A DNA stretch of 64,000 bases from Flavobacterium gelidicaeli (GCF_013294005.1 NZ_JABSNK010000004.1:248001-312000); one strand, 5' to 3'; positions 52,729-61,355 are shown, counted from the first letter of the stretch. Notes: generated by a model not told the origin, from the letters alone. Program-made: numbers and translations.

Positions 52729-53172
52729 ATGGAAAAGAGAGAAACAGAAAGGCTCATTAAAAAATCTTTCAATATTGAACTAAATAATAATGCTACTTTA
52801 AATAAAAGAAGCAAGAATGGGGTGAGCCTTCTTACGCTAACAGAGGTTGGTGAAAAAATAAGGTTAAAAGATATAAGTGCTATCAAAAACTGGTTAATAG
52901 AAAATGATATAGAAGTTTTTAAAATTTCAAAAAGCAACTTAGTTTTTGAATATCTAGTTGATTTTCAATTGAATAAGTTGCTAGCAGAAATGATGAGAAA
53001 AAAAATTGGCCCATTTTGGCAACAATGTTTTAGATCGCAAGTGAGTGATCAAGGGCAATGTGAAGCTGTTATTTCACATTTTGAAGCAGTGGTGCCGTTA
53101 TTGATGCCAAAAACTAGAAATAAGCTAGTAAATAGTACTAACAATAGGCTGATGAAAAAATACAATACATGA
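52729..53172 (+). CDS. Small protein preceding the integrase, 147 aa
   Basis: 147 aa, basic, helical; GVSLLTLTEVGEKIRLKDIS and KNWLIENDIEVFKISKSNLV could be a winged-helix or excisionase-type DNA-binding unit, followed by a helical C-terminal half. Its stop overlaps the integrase start (ATGA at 53169-53172), giving translational coupling. Excisionase or integrase partner is plausible from position; there is no firm family evidence. Confidence 0.55.
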   Translation: MEKRETERLIKKSFNIELNNNATLNKRSKNGVSLLTLTEVGEKIRLKDISAIKNWLIENDIEVFKISKSNLVFEYLVDFQLNKLLAEMMRKKIGPFWQQCFRSQVSDQGQCEAVISHFEAVVPLLMPKTRNKLVNSTNNRLMKKYNT

Positions 53173-54434
53173 ATAAGCTAATAATCCCTAAAAACCCTCA
53201 TAAGGGTATGAAAATTTTTTGTTATAAGTGCAAACGTGATAATCCCATTTGCAAACATTACGATATTCAAAAGTATAAAGTAGTTATTCACGTTAAAGGT
53301 GAGGTAGCTAAGAGAAAATCACAAGTTCTAATAAGTAGGATATATAATGAAGCAGTTATTGAGGCGATCGAATATGAAAAAGGTTTGATCGCTACTAATT
53401 TTCAACCGATTATCCATAATGAAGAAAATAATAATTATTCAATTTTAGGTGCCGTATCAGTGTATGAAAACTACTTAAAAGGTGAACATAGGTACGCACA
53501 TATGTTGAAGATCGTGTCAAAATCGCATCAAAGTGAATGCATGAAATTTTGCGATTTTTTCCTCGATAGTATAATTGCCTACAAAGATATTACAAGTACA
53601 AGTATTATTGATGTCGATCAGAGTGATGTAGCGCGTTTTTACAAGTGGGCGGACGGTCATTACGCAGCGAGAACTTTCAACAAATGTTTAGGTGCTTTGA
53701 GGGCTTTTTTTAATTTTTTGATTAATGTTGAAGCAATTGAGATAAAAAATCCATTTGCTGTGTACCAACCTAAAGCTGTGATTAAAAAAAATGTGGAAAC
53801 ATTAACAGAGGATGAGTTTAGTTCGATTTTAAGTGCAATTGATTCTGCAGGTTCAATTAAGGTTTTGGGTGGCAAGGGTGAGCGTAAAAATATGTTTAGG
53901 CCTTATCTAAAAGATGGGTTTAAATTGTTTCTACTTACAGGTGGTAGAAGGGAAGAAGTCGTTGATCTAAGATGGTCTAATATAATCAGTACTGGTAATA
54001 ATGTTATGTTTTTTGATATCGAAAATCTAAAAGTCAATAGGATAAAAAAAATGGGGCATTCCAATAAATACAATAAACGGATACCAGTAAATATTGATCT
54101 ATTCGATTTGTTAGTGACCTTAGGATATGAGGATAAAAAAAATTCTAATGATTTTATTCTCTTCCCTAAGAGAAATGTTAAGACTGAAACAATTATGAAT
54201 AACATGTCGAAGTCGTTTACATTTTATGCTGAAGCAGCTGGGATAAAAAAGGATGTGTCCTTAAATAATTTAAGAAAAACTTATATCACATGGTTGAATA
54301 GAGCAATGGGTAAAGATACAGGGATCCTAACTTCTCACGGGGGGCAACAAGTATTAGTGGATCACTATATAGATGGCACTATTTTAACTGCAGTGGAAGA
54401 GGCAGCATTAGAGTTTAGGGTTTTTGGTACATAA
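53169..54434 (+). CDS. Tyrosine-type integrase of the element
   Basis: 421 aa. An N-terminal SAM-like core-binding region (about 90-200: SIIDVDQSDVARFYKWADGH, NKCLGALRAFFNFLINVEAI) precedes the catalytic domain. TGGRREEVVDLRW supplies the first Arg and NNLRKTYITW the second, where Asn stands in place of the usual His of HxxR. SHGGQQ gives the later His and DHYID the Tyr nucleophile. It lies adjacent to the intact tRNA-Met, the attachment target. The Asn is unusual; that position is His in most members. Confidence 0.9.
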   Translation: MNKLIIPKNPHKGMKIFCYKCKRDNPICKHYDIQKYKVVIHVKGEVAKRKSQVLISRIYNEAVIEAIEYEKGLIATNFQPIIHNEENNNYSILGAVSVYENYLKGEHRYAHMLKIVSKSHQSECMKFCDFFLDSIIAYKDITSTSIIDVDQSDVARFYKWADGHYAARTFNKCLGALRAFFNFLINVEAIEIKNPFAVYQPKAVIKKNVETLTEDEFSSILSAIDSAGSIKVLGGKGERKNMFRPYLKDGFKLFLLTGGRREEVVDLRWSNIISTGNNVMFFDIENLKVNRIKKMGHSNKYNKRIPVNIDLFDLLVTLGYEDKKNSNDFILFPKRNVKTETIMNNMSKSFTFYAEAAGIKKDVSLNNLRKTYITWLNRAMGKDTGILTSHGGQQVLVDHYIDGTILTAVEEAALEFRVFGT

Positions 54435-54436
54435 AG

Positions 54437-54503
54437 GTCACTCCTTAAAGTCACTCCAAAATAAAAACAGGACTTACAATTAAATGTAAGTCCTGTTTTT
54501 ATT
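54437..54503 (+). terminator. Duplicated terminator module, first copy
   Basis: Two GTCACTCC octamers (54437-54444, 54450-54457), then a hairpin ACAGGACTTACA / TGTAAGTCCTGT and a T run, just after the integrase stop. A near-identical module occurs at 54672-54738. Confidence 0.8.
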
Positions 54504-54671
54504 TTGGTATGTATCATTTTGTGTAAAAAACAATATTAATATACTGGTAGTTAATGGTTTACGGATTTGTAAATAAGTTGTTAAGGTTTTAAATACCTTA
54601 TATTTAGACTCAAATACACATGCTCTCATTGTACATATTGAACTTAATACTATAATTCGATGTTTATAAAA

Positions 54672-54738
54672 GTCACTCCTCGAAGTCACTCCTAATGAAA
54701 AAAGGACTTACAAATAAATGTAAGTCCTTGATTTTTAA
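54672..54738. terminator. Duplicated terminator module, second copy next to att
   Basis: Same arrangement as 54437-54503: two GTCACTCC octamers (54672-54679, 54685-54692), hairpin AAGGACTTACA / TGTAAGTCCTT and a T run, ending at the att core. It can serve as terminator of tRNA-Met on the minus strand or as attP arm DNA. Confidence 0.75.
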
Positions 54739-54784
54739 GTAGCGAGAACGAGATTTGAACTCGTGACCTCAGGGTTATGAATCC
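54739..54784. repeat. att direct repeat, tRNA-proximal copy
   Basis: 46 bases identical to 28209-28254, forming the 3' half of the intact tRNA-Met, which is therefore regenerated by the element's own attP sequence. Confidence 0.95.
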
Positions 54785-54813
54785 TGCGCTCTAACCGACT
54801 GAGCTACCTCGCC
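54740..54813 (-). tRNA. tRNA-Met (CAT anticodon), integration target
   Basis: 74-nt cloverleaf on the minus strand. The acceptor GGCGAGG pairs with TCTCGCT (with G-U pairs), the D arm has AGCTCAGTCGGTTAGAGC, the anticodon loop TTCATAA reads CAT and the T arm carries GAGTTCAAATCTC. An elongator Met is most likely, since an initiator would show an unpaired 1-72 and three G-C pairs below the anticodon loop. A CAT-reading tRNA-Ile cannot be fully excluded. Confidence 0.93.
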
Positions 54814-54965
54814 AAAAGGCTATTGAACAACCATCCCTGATTGCGGGTGCAAAGATATAAATAATATTAAACTTCGCAAGCTTTTTTGAAATAAAAAAAA
54901 TAAATTTAAAAAGATTTTTTTTTAGACTTTATATTCTATATATTCGAAAAAAATTAAATGAGCTC

Positions 54966-55358
54966 ATGGATCAGAAAAAACGTTACGAAATAGAGTTTCC
55001 TATAAATTCATCTCCGCAGTTATTGTATCAATATATTTCAACTCCTTCTGGTTTGTCAGAATGGTTTGCTGATAATGTAAATTCACGTGGTGAGTTTTTT
55101 ACTTTTATTTGGGACGGATCTGAAGAAAAAGCGCGCTTGGCTTCTAAGAAATCTGGAGAGAAAGTGAAGTTTAAATGGGTAGATGATAGTAATAAAGATA
55201 CAGAGTATTATTTTGAAATGCATATTCTTGTAGATGAGCTTACTAAAGATGTTTCTATAATGGTGGTTGATTTTGCTGAAGAGGATGAAATTGACGAAGC
55301 TAAATTATTATGGGAAAATCAAATTTCTGATTTGAAACATCTAATTGGATCTGTATAG
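54966..55358 (+). CDS. START-like (AHSA1/SRPBCC superfamily) protein
   Basis: 130 aa. The N-terminal strand and Leu-rich helix EFPINSSPQLLYQYISTPSG, then LSEWFADNVN and SDLKHLIG, match the Bacteroidetes START-like family. A single domain with a hydrophobic cavity fold, probably cytosolic; ligand unknown. It begins 152 bases past the tRNA-Met and is separated from the downstream aminotransferase gene by a hairpin. Confidence 0.82.
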   Translation: MDQKKRYEIEFPINSSPQLLYQYISTPSGLSEWFADNVNSRGEFFTFIWDGSEEKARLASKKSGEKVKFKWVDDSNKDTEYYFEMHILVDELTKDVSIMVVDFAEEDEIDEAKLLWENQISDLKHLIGSV

Positions 55359-55385
55359 TAAAATTGTATTTTAAAACTTATATTT

Positions 55386-55412
55386 GCCCTGAACAAAATT
55401 CAGGGCTTTTTT
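55386..55412 (+). terminator. Terminator abutting the aminotransferase start codon
   Basis: Stem GCCCTGAA / TTCAGGGC (55386-55393, 55399-55406) with a T run that ends directly at the ATG at 55413. A TAnnTTTG match (TATATTTG, 55379-55386) overlaps the stem, so the structure could also affect the downstream gene. Confidence 0.75.
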
Positions 55413-56252
55413 ATGATTAATTTTAATGGGAATATCGCACTTCAAGACAGTAATATATTAACACAAAATCGTGCTTTTTTATACGGAGACGCCGTTTTTG
55501 AAACGGTTAAAATAGTCAATTCTAAAGTCCTTTTTTTAGAGGATCATTATTTTAGATTAATGGCTTCTATGCGTGTTGTGAGAATGGAAATTCCTATGAA
55601 TTTCACCATGGAATATTTTGAAGAGCAAATTATTTCCTTAGTTACCAGAAATAATATAGCAAATTCTTCTAGAGCTAGAATTACTGTTTATAGAAATGAT
55701 GGAGGTTACTACCTGCCGTTAACTAATGAAGTTTCTTATTTAATACACGCTTCGGTGATTGATGAGGTTTCTTATAGTGTCGAAAAACAAGTTTATGAAG
55801 TTGATTTGTTCAAAGATTTTTATATTACCAAACAGTTATTATCTTCTATAAAAACAACTAATAGGTTACTAAATACTACAGCAAGTATTTATGCCCATGA
55901 AAATGGGTTAGACAACTGCTTATTGTTAAATGATGCCAAGAACGTTGTAGAAGCAATTCAAGGCAATGTTTTTATGGTTTTAGGGAATAAATTGATTACT
56001 CCTCCAGTTTCTGAAGGCTGTTTAAACGGTGTTATGAGAAAGCAAATTTTGGCTTTAGCCAAAAAAATAGAAGGACTAGAGGTTGTAGAAGAAATTATTT
56101 CGCCTTTTGACTTACAAAAAGCCAATGAATTATTCATCACCAATGTAATAAAAGGTGTGCAATCGATAACTAAATATAGAAAAAAGGAATTTATAACTAC
56201 TGTTGCTCAGCAATTATTAGAATTATTAAATAAAAGTATTCAAGTAAACTAG
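55413..56252 (+). CDS. Class IV PLP-dependent aminotransferase
   Basis: 279 aa. N-terminal strand FNGNIALQDSNILTQNRAFL and YGDAVFETVKI, PLP lysine region LLSSIKTTNRLLN and ENGLDNCLLLNDAKNVVEAI place it with BCAT / 4-amino-4-deoxychorismate lyase / D-amino acid aminotransferases. Substrate is not decided by sequence. It converges on the yqgE gene so that the two stop codons share the CTAG at 56249-56252. Confidence 0.87.
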   Translation: MINFNGNIALQDSNILTQNRAFLYGDAVFETVKIVNSKVLFLEDHYFRLMASMRVVRMEIPMNFTMEYFEEQIISLVTRNNIANSSRARITVYRNDGGYYLPLTNEVSYLIHASVIDEVSYSVEKQVYEVDLFKDFYITKQLLSSIKTTNRLLNTTASIYAHENGLDNCLLLNDAKNVVEAIQGNVFMVLGNKLITPPVSEGCLNGVMRKQILALAKKIEGLEVVEEIISPFDLQKANELFITNVIKGVQSITKYRKKEFITTVAQQLLELLNKSIQVN

Positions 56253-56809
56253 TTTAAATAGGGGTTTTCGGGTGCATTTGACCAGATTAAATAATCCCCA
56301 CCAAGTTCGATAATTTGTTCTTTCCAGAAATGGGTAGCTGACTTCCCTATAATTTTATTTTTGTAATTATTAGGAGTGATAATCCATGAATTTGCATTCA
56401 TTTCTGTTTCTAGTTGATTCTCATCCCAACCTGTGTAACCAAGAAAGAATCTAATATTGTCTTTATTGATTTGACCTGTGTTTAAAAGCTCTTTTGTAGA
56501 CTCAAAGTCACCTCCCCAGTATATTCCGTTTGATATTTCGATACTATTCGGAATCAAATCTGGAACATTGTGAATAAAATAAAGGTTGTCTTGCTCTACG
56601 GGACCGCCATTGTAGATCTTAAATTTAGAGGTTATTTCGGGTATAAGGTCGTTTATGGTGTACTTCAAAGGTTTATTGATAATAAATCCTACTGAGCCTT
56701 CCTTATTATGGTCAGCCAACAAAATTACAGATCTATTAAATGATAAATCTCCAATTATAGAAGGCTCAGAAATAAGCAGTTGTCCTTTTATTAGTGTTTC
56801 TGAAATCAT
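56249..56809 (-). CDS. YqgE/AlgH family protein
   Basis: 186 aa of the UPF0301 family. Motifs: GQLLISEPSIIGDLSFNRSV, HNKEGSVGFIINKPL, the GPVEQDNLYFIH segment and FFLGYTGWDENQLETE. Function is not settled. Convergent overlap with the aminotransferase stop and separated from hup by a terminator. Confidence 0.92.
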   Translation of the reverse strand: MISETLIKGQLLISEPSIIGDLSFNRSVILLADHNKEGSVGFIINKPLKYTINDLIPEITSKFKIYNGGPVEQDNLYFIHNVPDLIPNSIEISNGIYWGGDFESTKELLNTGQINKDNIRFFLGYTGWDENQLETEMNANSWIITPNNYKNKIIGKSATHFWKEQIIELGGDYLIWSNAPENPYLN

Positions 56810-56881
56810 ATTTTCTGCAATTTTTTTATTAAAATTAAGAAAAATTTTTAAAAAAAACCAACTTTACTCGTTTAATTGCAT

Positions 56882-56909
56882 AAAAAAACCCTCGATGAGG
56901 AGGGTTTTA
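56882..56909. terminator. Terminator after hup
   Basis: Inverted repeat AAAACCCTC / GAGGGTTTT with A and T runs, 26 bases past the hup stop on the minus strand. Confidence 0.85.
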
Positions 56910-56934
56910 CTATATTACAAGGTTGTAAACTTAA

Positions 56935-57207
56935 TTAGTTTACTGCTCCTTCTAATTCTGCTCCAGCTTTGAATTTTACTACATTTTTAGCAGCAATCTG
57001 GATTGTTTTTCCTGTTTGAGGGTTTCTACCATCTCTTGCAGCTCTAGCAGAAACAGACCAAGATCCGAAACCTACTAAAGATACTCTTCCACCTTTTTTC
57101 AAAGTGTCACCTACGTTTCCTAAAAAAGATTCTAAAGCTAATTTTGCAGCAGCTTTTGTTATTCCTGCGTCAGCAGCGATAGCATCGATTAATTCTGATT
57201 TGTTCAT
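56935..57207 (-). CDS. hup: DNA-binding protein HU
   Basis: 90 aa nucleoid protein that bends DNA. The HU/IHF sequence is complete: MNKSELIDAIAADAGITKAA, LVGFGSWSVSARAARDGRNP and QTGKTIQIAAKNVVKFKAG. Typical length. Its promoter, at 57249-57278, is the best in the window. Monocistronic by the flanking terminator. Confidence 0.97.
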   Translation of the reverse strand: MNKSELIDAIAADAGITKAAAKLALESFLGNVGDTLKKGGRVSLVGFGSWSVSARAARDGRNPQTGKTIQIAAKNVVKFKAGAELEGAVN

Positions 57208-57248
57208 AATAATAGTTATTAATTGTTGGTTAAAAAAATTGTCGATAG

Positions 57249-57278
57249 CAAATTTAGCAGGAAATCCTTACTACACAA
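57249..57278 (-). promoter_or_regulatory. Bacteroidetes-type promoter of hup
   Basis: On the minus strand TTG (57276-57278), 19 bases, then TAAATTTG (57249-57256), a perfect match to TTG-N19-TAnnTTTG, 42 bases before the hup start. Confidence 0.8.
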
Positions 57279-57383
57279 GCGTTTCCGCAGATTATAGTGT
57301 ATTTTGTTAATAACTTAGTTTTTTTGTTCATAAATCATTGCGATATTTTTTTGTTTTTGCACAATACCCTTGTTTTATTGACG

Positions 57384-58331
57384 TTAGTGCGCTTTTGCTT
57401 CCTCTGTAAATGTTACTCCATTTAACAATTCGGATACCTTCATTCTCTTTTTACCAGGAAGCTGTAAGCTTGTTATTTGGATGAATCCACCGTCTGCAGC
57501 AATTTTCATTTCTTTTTTGGTACATACAATACTTCCAAAAGCAAGCGTGTGTGCTTCTTCTACAACATTTGATTCGTAAATTTTGACACTCAGTTCTTCG
57601 TTTTTATCTAAAAAATAACACCACGAAGCAGGGTAGGGGCTCAAGCCTCTTATTAAATTATTGATTTCTACAGCTGGTTTTGTCCAATCAATCTTGCAGT
57701 TTTCTTTGTTTAACTTGTAAGCGGTTTTGGTTTCTGCAGTTTCTTGTTGTACAACGGCTTTAGCTTCTTTTTTTTCAATTAATGCTAAAGTTTTATTGAC
57801 TGTTTCACAGCCTAATAACATTAAGCGATCATGTAGTTGTCCTGCGCTTTCATTTGGATCTATAGCTGTTTCATCACTTAGTATAATTGCGCCAGTATCA
57901 ATTTTATCGTCAATAAAAAATGTAGTAACACCTGTTTTTGTTTCTCCATTTATAATTGCCCAGTTAATAGGAGCGGCTCCACGATAGTTGGGTAATAATG
58001 ATGCGTGTAAATTGAATGTACCTAGGGTAGGCATTGCCCAAACTACTTTAGGGAGCATTCTAAAAGCGACAACAATTTGTAAATTAGCATTCAAAGCTTT
58101 CAATTCCTCTAAAAATGACTCGTCTTTTAAGTTTGTAGGTTGTAGTAATTTTAAATCATTTGCTACAGCGTATTCTTTAACTGCTGAATATTTAATTTTT
58201 TGTCCGCGTCCTGCTGGTTTATCTGCAGCGGTGATTACGCCTACTACATTATATTCTTTTTTTAAAATACTGTCAAGGATTCCCACTGCAAATTCAGGGG
58301 TTCCCATAAATACAATTCGTAATTTTTCCAT
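57384..58331 (-). CDS. fmt: Methionyl-tRNA formyltransferase
   Basis: Adds formyl to initiator Met-tRNA. 315 aa, typical. N-terminal formyltransferase fold with MGTPEFAVGILDSI and the catalytic segment NLHASLLPNYRGAAPI. C-terminal OB-like domain from about residue 210. It overlaps the recQ stop by one base (TAATG), so the two are translationally coupled. Confidence 0.96.
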   Translation of the reverse strand: MEKLRIVFMGTPEFAVGILDSILKKEYNVVGVITAADKPAGRGQKIKYSAVKEYAVANDLKLLQPTNLKDESFLEELKALNANLQIVVAFRMLPKVVWAMPTLGTFNLHASLLPNYRGAAPINWAIINGETKTGVTTFFIDDKIDTGAIILSDETAIDPNESAGQLHDRLMLLGCETVNKTLALIEKKEAKAVVQQETAETKTAYKLNKENCKIDWTKPAVEINNLIRGLSPYPASWCYFLDKNEELSVKIYESNVVEEAHTLAFGSIVCTKKEMKIAADGGFIQITSLQLPGKKRMKVSELLNGVTFTEEAKAH

Positions 58332-60226
58332 TATATTTTTAAGGTGTATTTATTGTTAGCTTGGATTGTAATCTTTTCGTTTTCTAAAAGATCTTGAATC
58401 ACAAAGATAACATCGTTACTGTTATTATTAGTTTTAATTTGAAGTTCTCTCGAATTTAAATCGGCAGTTTTTAATAGTGTAATTATTTCTTTGGCGAGAG
58501 AATTGATATCTGTTTTTTTATTCTTTTTAGTAATGCAATACGAGCAAATTCCACAGTCTTCATTCGTTTCTTCTCCAAAATAACTTAAGATTAACTTGCT
58601 TTTGCAGCTAGTGGTGTCATTAATATATTTTAAAACAGAACTGAATTGCTCTTTTTTTAATTGATTTTGATTTTCTAAATATTTCGCAACCTTACTAATG
58701 GTTCGCTCATCTTCTCTAATTTCGTTAAAAGTAAGTAGCGCATCGTTATTTTTAGAATTGTATGCAATAATTTCTTTTTCTTTTAGCTTATGCAAAAGAG
58801 CCAAAATTTCGCTTTCTGAATGATGCGATTTTTTAGCTATCAAGGTGAGGTTAAAAGCAGTTTGTATTTCATAAATTCCAGGATAAGTCCTTAATATAGT
58901 AAGAATGATTTCTTCATCATTAGTATTCAAACTGGTATACCGAATCACTTCTTTTGAAGAAATGATAAATTGGAGGCTAATTTTTTCTGAGAATTCTTGC
59001 GATAAAGTTATAATATCTTGTCGGTCTAGAAACTGAAAAGCATTGTAGGTTTTTAATACGGGAAAATTATATTTTGTACAAAAATGATTAAGATTAAAAG
59101 GAAATTGTTCGTTAATTCCTTCTCCATAGGCAATTTGGAAATAATTACACAGTTTTTTGTAAATACTATTAAGGAAACTTTTATCTGCAAGGATGCTTAG
59201 AAATTGATTTTCGGCTTGAATGATGTCAGATGGGTTCGTTAGTAAAACGGCAAATGCCTTTTGTTCGTTTCGACCTGCGCGACCTGCTTCTTGGTAATAG
59301 TTTTCTAGATTTTCAGGGAGTTGAATGTGAATTACAGTTTTTACATTTGCCTTGTCAATTCCCATCCCAAAAGCATTAGTGGCAACAATAACTTGCGCTT
59401 CATCTTGAATCCACAACTTCATGTTTTTATCTTTTTCTTTTGAACTAAGACCACCGTGATAATAAGTAGCTTTGAATCCTAAAGCATTTAATTGTGCGGC
59501 AATTGTGGTACACGATTTTCTGTTTCTTACATATATAATAGACGACTCTGGATTTTTCTTTAAAATTTGTTCAATTCTAAAGAGTTTATCTTCGGTTTCA
59601 AATACCATGTAGGCAATGTTTTTTCGAGCAAAAGATTTTTGAAAAATTTGTGGATTTTCTAATCCTAGTTCATTTATAATATCGTTTTTAGCTTTTGGAG
59701 TTGCAGTGGCAGTCAGCGCTAAAAAAGGAGTGGTAGGAAAATGTGTTTTTAGATTCGCAATTTTTAAATATGCCGGTCTAAAATCATGACCCCATTGTGA
59801 AACGCAATGTGCTTCATCAATGGTAATTAAATTTATAGGTAGTGCTTTAATTCGTTCTAAAATCCAGTCAGACTGCAATCTCTCAGGAGATAAATATAAA
59901 AATTTATAATTTCCAAATTGACAATTGTCTAAAAGATCAATCATCTCATCTGATTTTATTCCGCCAGTTAAGGCAATGGCTTTAATGTTGAGTTTGTTTA
60001 AGTTTGCGACTTGGTCTTTCATTAGCGCAACAAGTGGTGATATCACAAGGCAAATTCCGTCTTGCATTAAGGCGGGTACTTGAAAACAAACTGATTTTCC
60101 TCCACCAGTAGGTAATAAAGCAAAAGTATCTTGACCGCTTAAAACGGAATCAATTATTTCACTTTGTAGTGCTCTAAAAGAGTCGTGTTTCCAGTATTTT
60201 TGAAGAATTTTTAGTGCTTCAGACAT
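58331..60226 (-). CDS. recQ: ATP-dependent DNA helicase RecQ
   Basis: 631 aa SF2 3'-5' helicase for recombination and fork repair. Walker A LLPTGGGKSVCFQVPAL, DEAH in TIDEAHCVSQWGHDFRPAYL, motif III ALTATATPKA, the AGRAGRNEQ arginine-finger segment, then a zinc-binding CGICSYC module with the earlier CKSKLILSYFGE. An RQC-type winged helix follows; a clear HRDC domain is not seen. Its stop overlaps fmt by one base. Confidence 0.95.
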   Translation of the reverse strand: MSEALKILQKYWKHDSFRALQSEIIDSVLSGQDTFALLPTGGGKSVCFQVPALMQDGICLVISPLVALMKDQVANLNKLNIKAIALTGGIKSDEMIDLLDNCQFGNYKFLYLSPERLQSDWILERIKALPINLITIDEAHCVSQWGHDFRPAYLKIANLKTHFPTTPFLALTATATPKAKNDIINELGLENPQIFQKSFARKNIAYMVFETEDKLFRIEQILKKNPESSIIYVRNRKSCTTIAAQLNALGFKATYYHGGLSSKEKDKNMKLWIQDEAQVIVATNAFGMGIDKANVKTVIHIQLPENLENYYQEAGRAGRNEQKAFAVLLTNPSDIIQAENQFLSILADKSFLNSIYKKLCNYFQIAYGEGINEQFPFNLNHFCTKYNFPVLKTYNAFQFLDRQDIITLSQEFSEKISLQFIISSKEVIRYTSLNTNDEEIILTILRTYPGIYEIQTAFNLTLIAKKSHHSESEILALLHKLKEKEIIAYNSKNNDALLTFNEIREDERTISKVAKYLENQNQLKKEQFSSVLKYINDTTSCKSKLILSYFGEETNEDCGICSYCITKKNKKTDINSLAKEIITLLKTADLNSRELQIKTNNNSNDVIFVIQDLLENEKITIQANNKYTLKI

Positions 60227-60295
60227 TCATTTTTAATTTTGAATTATAAATTCGGATGGGTAAAAATGATGTTTTCGATAAAAAGGAAAATACAA

Positions 60296-60835
60296 TTAAC
60301 CCGAAATTTTGTCTAATATAAAAAGAATTCTGTTATCTACAGTATCTTTTGGTACTTCAATAAGGTCGTAACCGTAACCATTGTAAGTTTCTATAAGGTG
60401 ATTTTGAATTAGTTTTGCCTGCTCGTAATTTTCATAACGGGCGTCATCACTAACATAAATTTCTTCCCATGGAGGTAAGATAAATATTTTAGAATAGGTG
60501 TATTCTCTACAAATGGCGTCAAAAGAGGCTGGGTAGCTGTCGCCAATGTAGTGCATGTAAGCAAGTACGTCTGGGATTCCGCGATCGATAAAAACAACTT
60601 CGTGCGGCTCATTTTGAGCACTAATAAATTGTTTTTTTCTGCCTTCAAGTAAAAGTTCGCTAAACAATAAAGGTTTTTCAAGGAACAATTGTTCGATTCC
60701 TTGTTTTTTTGCCTCTAGAGTAACTTCTCTTGAAATTTCGGGATAGCAACAATAACCTTTCGTTATTAATCCGTCAATAAGAGTACTTTTTCCTGTTCCA
60801 GGACCGCCGATAATTATGATGATTTCTTTATGCAC
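60296..60835 (-). CDS. Small P-loop ATPase (AAA_28-like)
   Basis: 179 aa NTPase with Walker A IIIIGGPGTGKSTLID and an FIDRGIPDVLAYMHYIGDS segment typical of the AAA_28 group that includes TTM-linked and NadR-like kinases. Single domain, cytosolic. Substrate unknown. It precedes recQ by 69 bases on the same strand, so the two may be co-transcribed. Confidence 0.82.
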   Translation of the reverse strand: MHKEIIIIIGGPGTGKSTLIDGLITKGYCCYPEISREVTLEAKKQGIEQLFLEKPLLFSELLLEGRKKQFISAQNEPHEVVFIDRGIPDVLAYMHYIGDSYPASFDAICREYTYSKIFILPPWEEIYVSDDARYENYEQAKLIQNHLIETYNGYGYDLIEVPKDTVDNRILFILDKISG

Positions 60836-60954
60836 TTTTTGGAAATAAGGCGCAAACTTACTTAAACTTATTGGAAATTGAAAAGATGAGGCTATAAAAT
60901 GTCAGTTTATATAAAAATTCATATTTCAGAATTCATATTTTGCGTTTGAAAACG

Positions 60955-60962
60955 TATCTTTG
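60955..60962 (+). promoter_or_regulatory. Bacteroidetes -7 element TATCTTTG for the DUF493 gene
   Basis: TAnnTTTG match 20 bases before the 60982 start. It lies inside the extended reading frame from 60940, which supports the shorter start. Confidence 0.45.
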
Positions 60963-60981
60963 CTTTAATTTTTTACAAAAA

Positions 60982-61266
60982 ATGGATAAGAAAACCGAAG
61001 AATTCTACGAGAGGTTAGAAGCAGAGTTGGACAGAAGTAATGATTGGCCAGCTTTGTATTTATTTAAATTTATTGTTCCATCAGTAGCAGATAATGTAGA
61101 GCGCGTTGGCCTTGCATTTGATTGTATGGGAGCAGTGATTAAAACTACAAAATCAAAAACAGGTAAGTTTACAAGTATTTCTGTAGATGTGACTATGAAA
61201 AGTGCACAAGAAATAATTGAGAAATACCAAGAAGTTTCTACAATAGAAGGTATTGTATCGTTATAG
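60982..61266 (+). CDS. DUF493 family protein (YbeD-like)
   Basis: 94 aa starting MDKKTEEFYERLEAELDRSN, with FKFIVPSVADNVERVG and a beta-alpha fold ending IIEKYQEVSTIEGIVSL. The first 14 residues of a longer frame starting at 60940 fall in the promoter, so the shorter start is used. DUF493 family; E. coli YbeD is a structural homologue of unclear role, reported near lipoate metabolism. Not coupled to other genes here. Confidence 0.85.
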   Translation: MDKKTEEFYERLEAELDRSNDWPALYLFKFIVPSVADNVERVGLAFDCMGAVIKTTKSKTGKFTSISVDVTMKSAQEIIEKYQEVSTIEGIVSL

Positions 61267-61355
61267 AGAATAATATGATGATTTGGTAAACAAGCAATTA
61301 TTTGCTATTTTAAAAATTATTAATATATTGTATTGCTTCAAAATAAAATTCAAAT

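Larger units (their letters stand above)
28209..54738. mobile_element. Integrative genomic island in tRNA-Met (about 26.5 kb)
   Basis: Bounded by the 46-bp duplicated tRNA-Met segment, with a tyrosine integrase next to the intact tRNA. Cargo includes two recombinases, an HNH-type gene, a replication-like gene, regulators, a four-gene helicase/methyltransferase/nuclease operon and a DprA/PRTase/HAD operon. No relaxase, type IV secretion, capsid or terminase genes were found, so it is neither a complete ICE nor a complete prophage. It may be an integrated replicon mobilised by a helper, or a defence island. Confidence 0.92.

Noticed and set aside
54504..54667. Small gene or second integrase fragment between duplicated terminators
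   Set aside because: No convincing start, motif or similarity; the minus-strand frame there is AT-rich and has no family signal.
28209..54738. Complete prophage or ICE
   Set aside because: No capsid, terminase, tail, relaxase or type IV secretion genes were found in the island.
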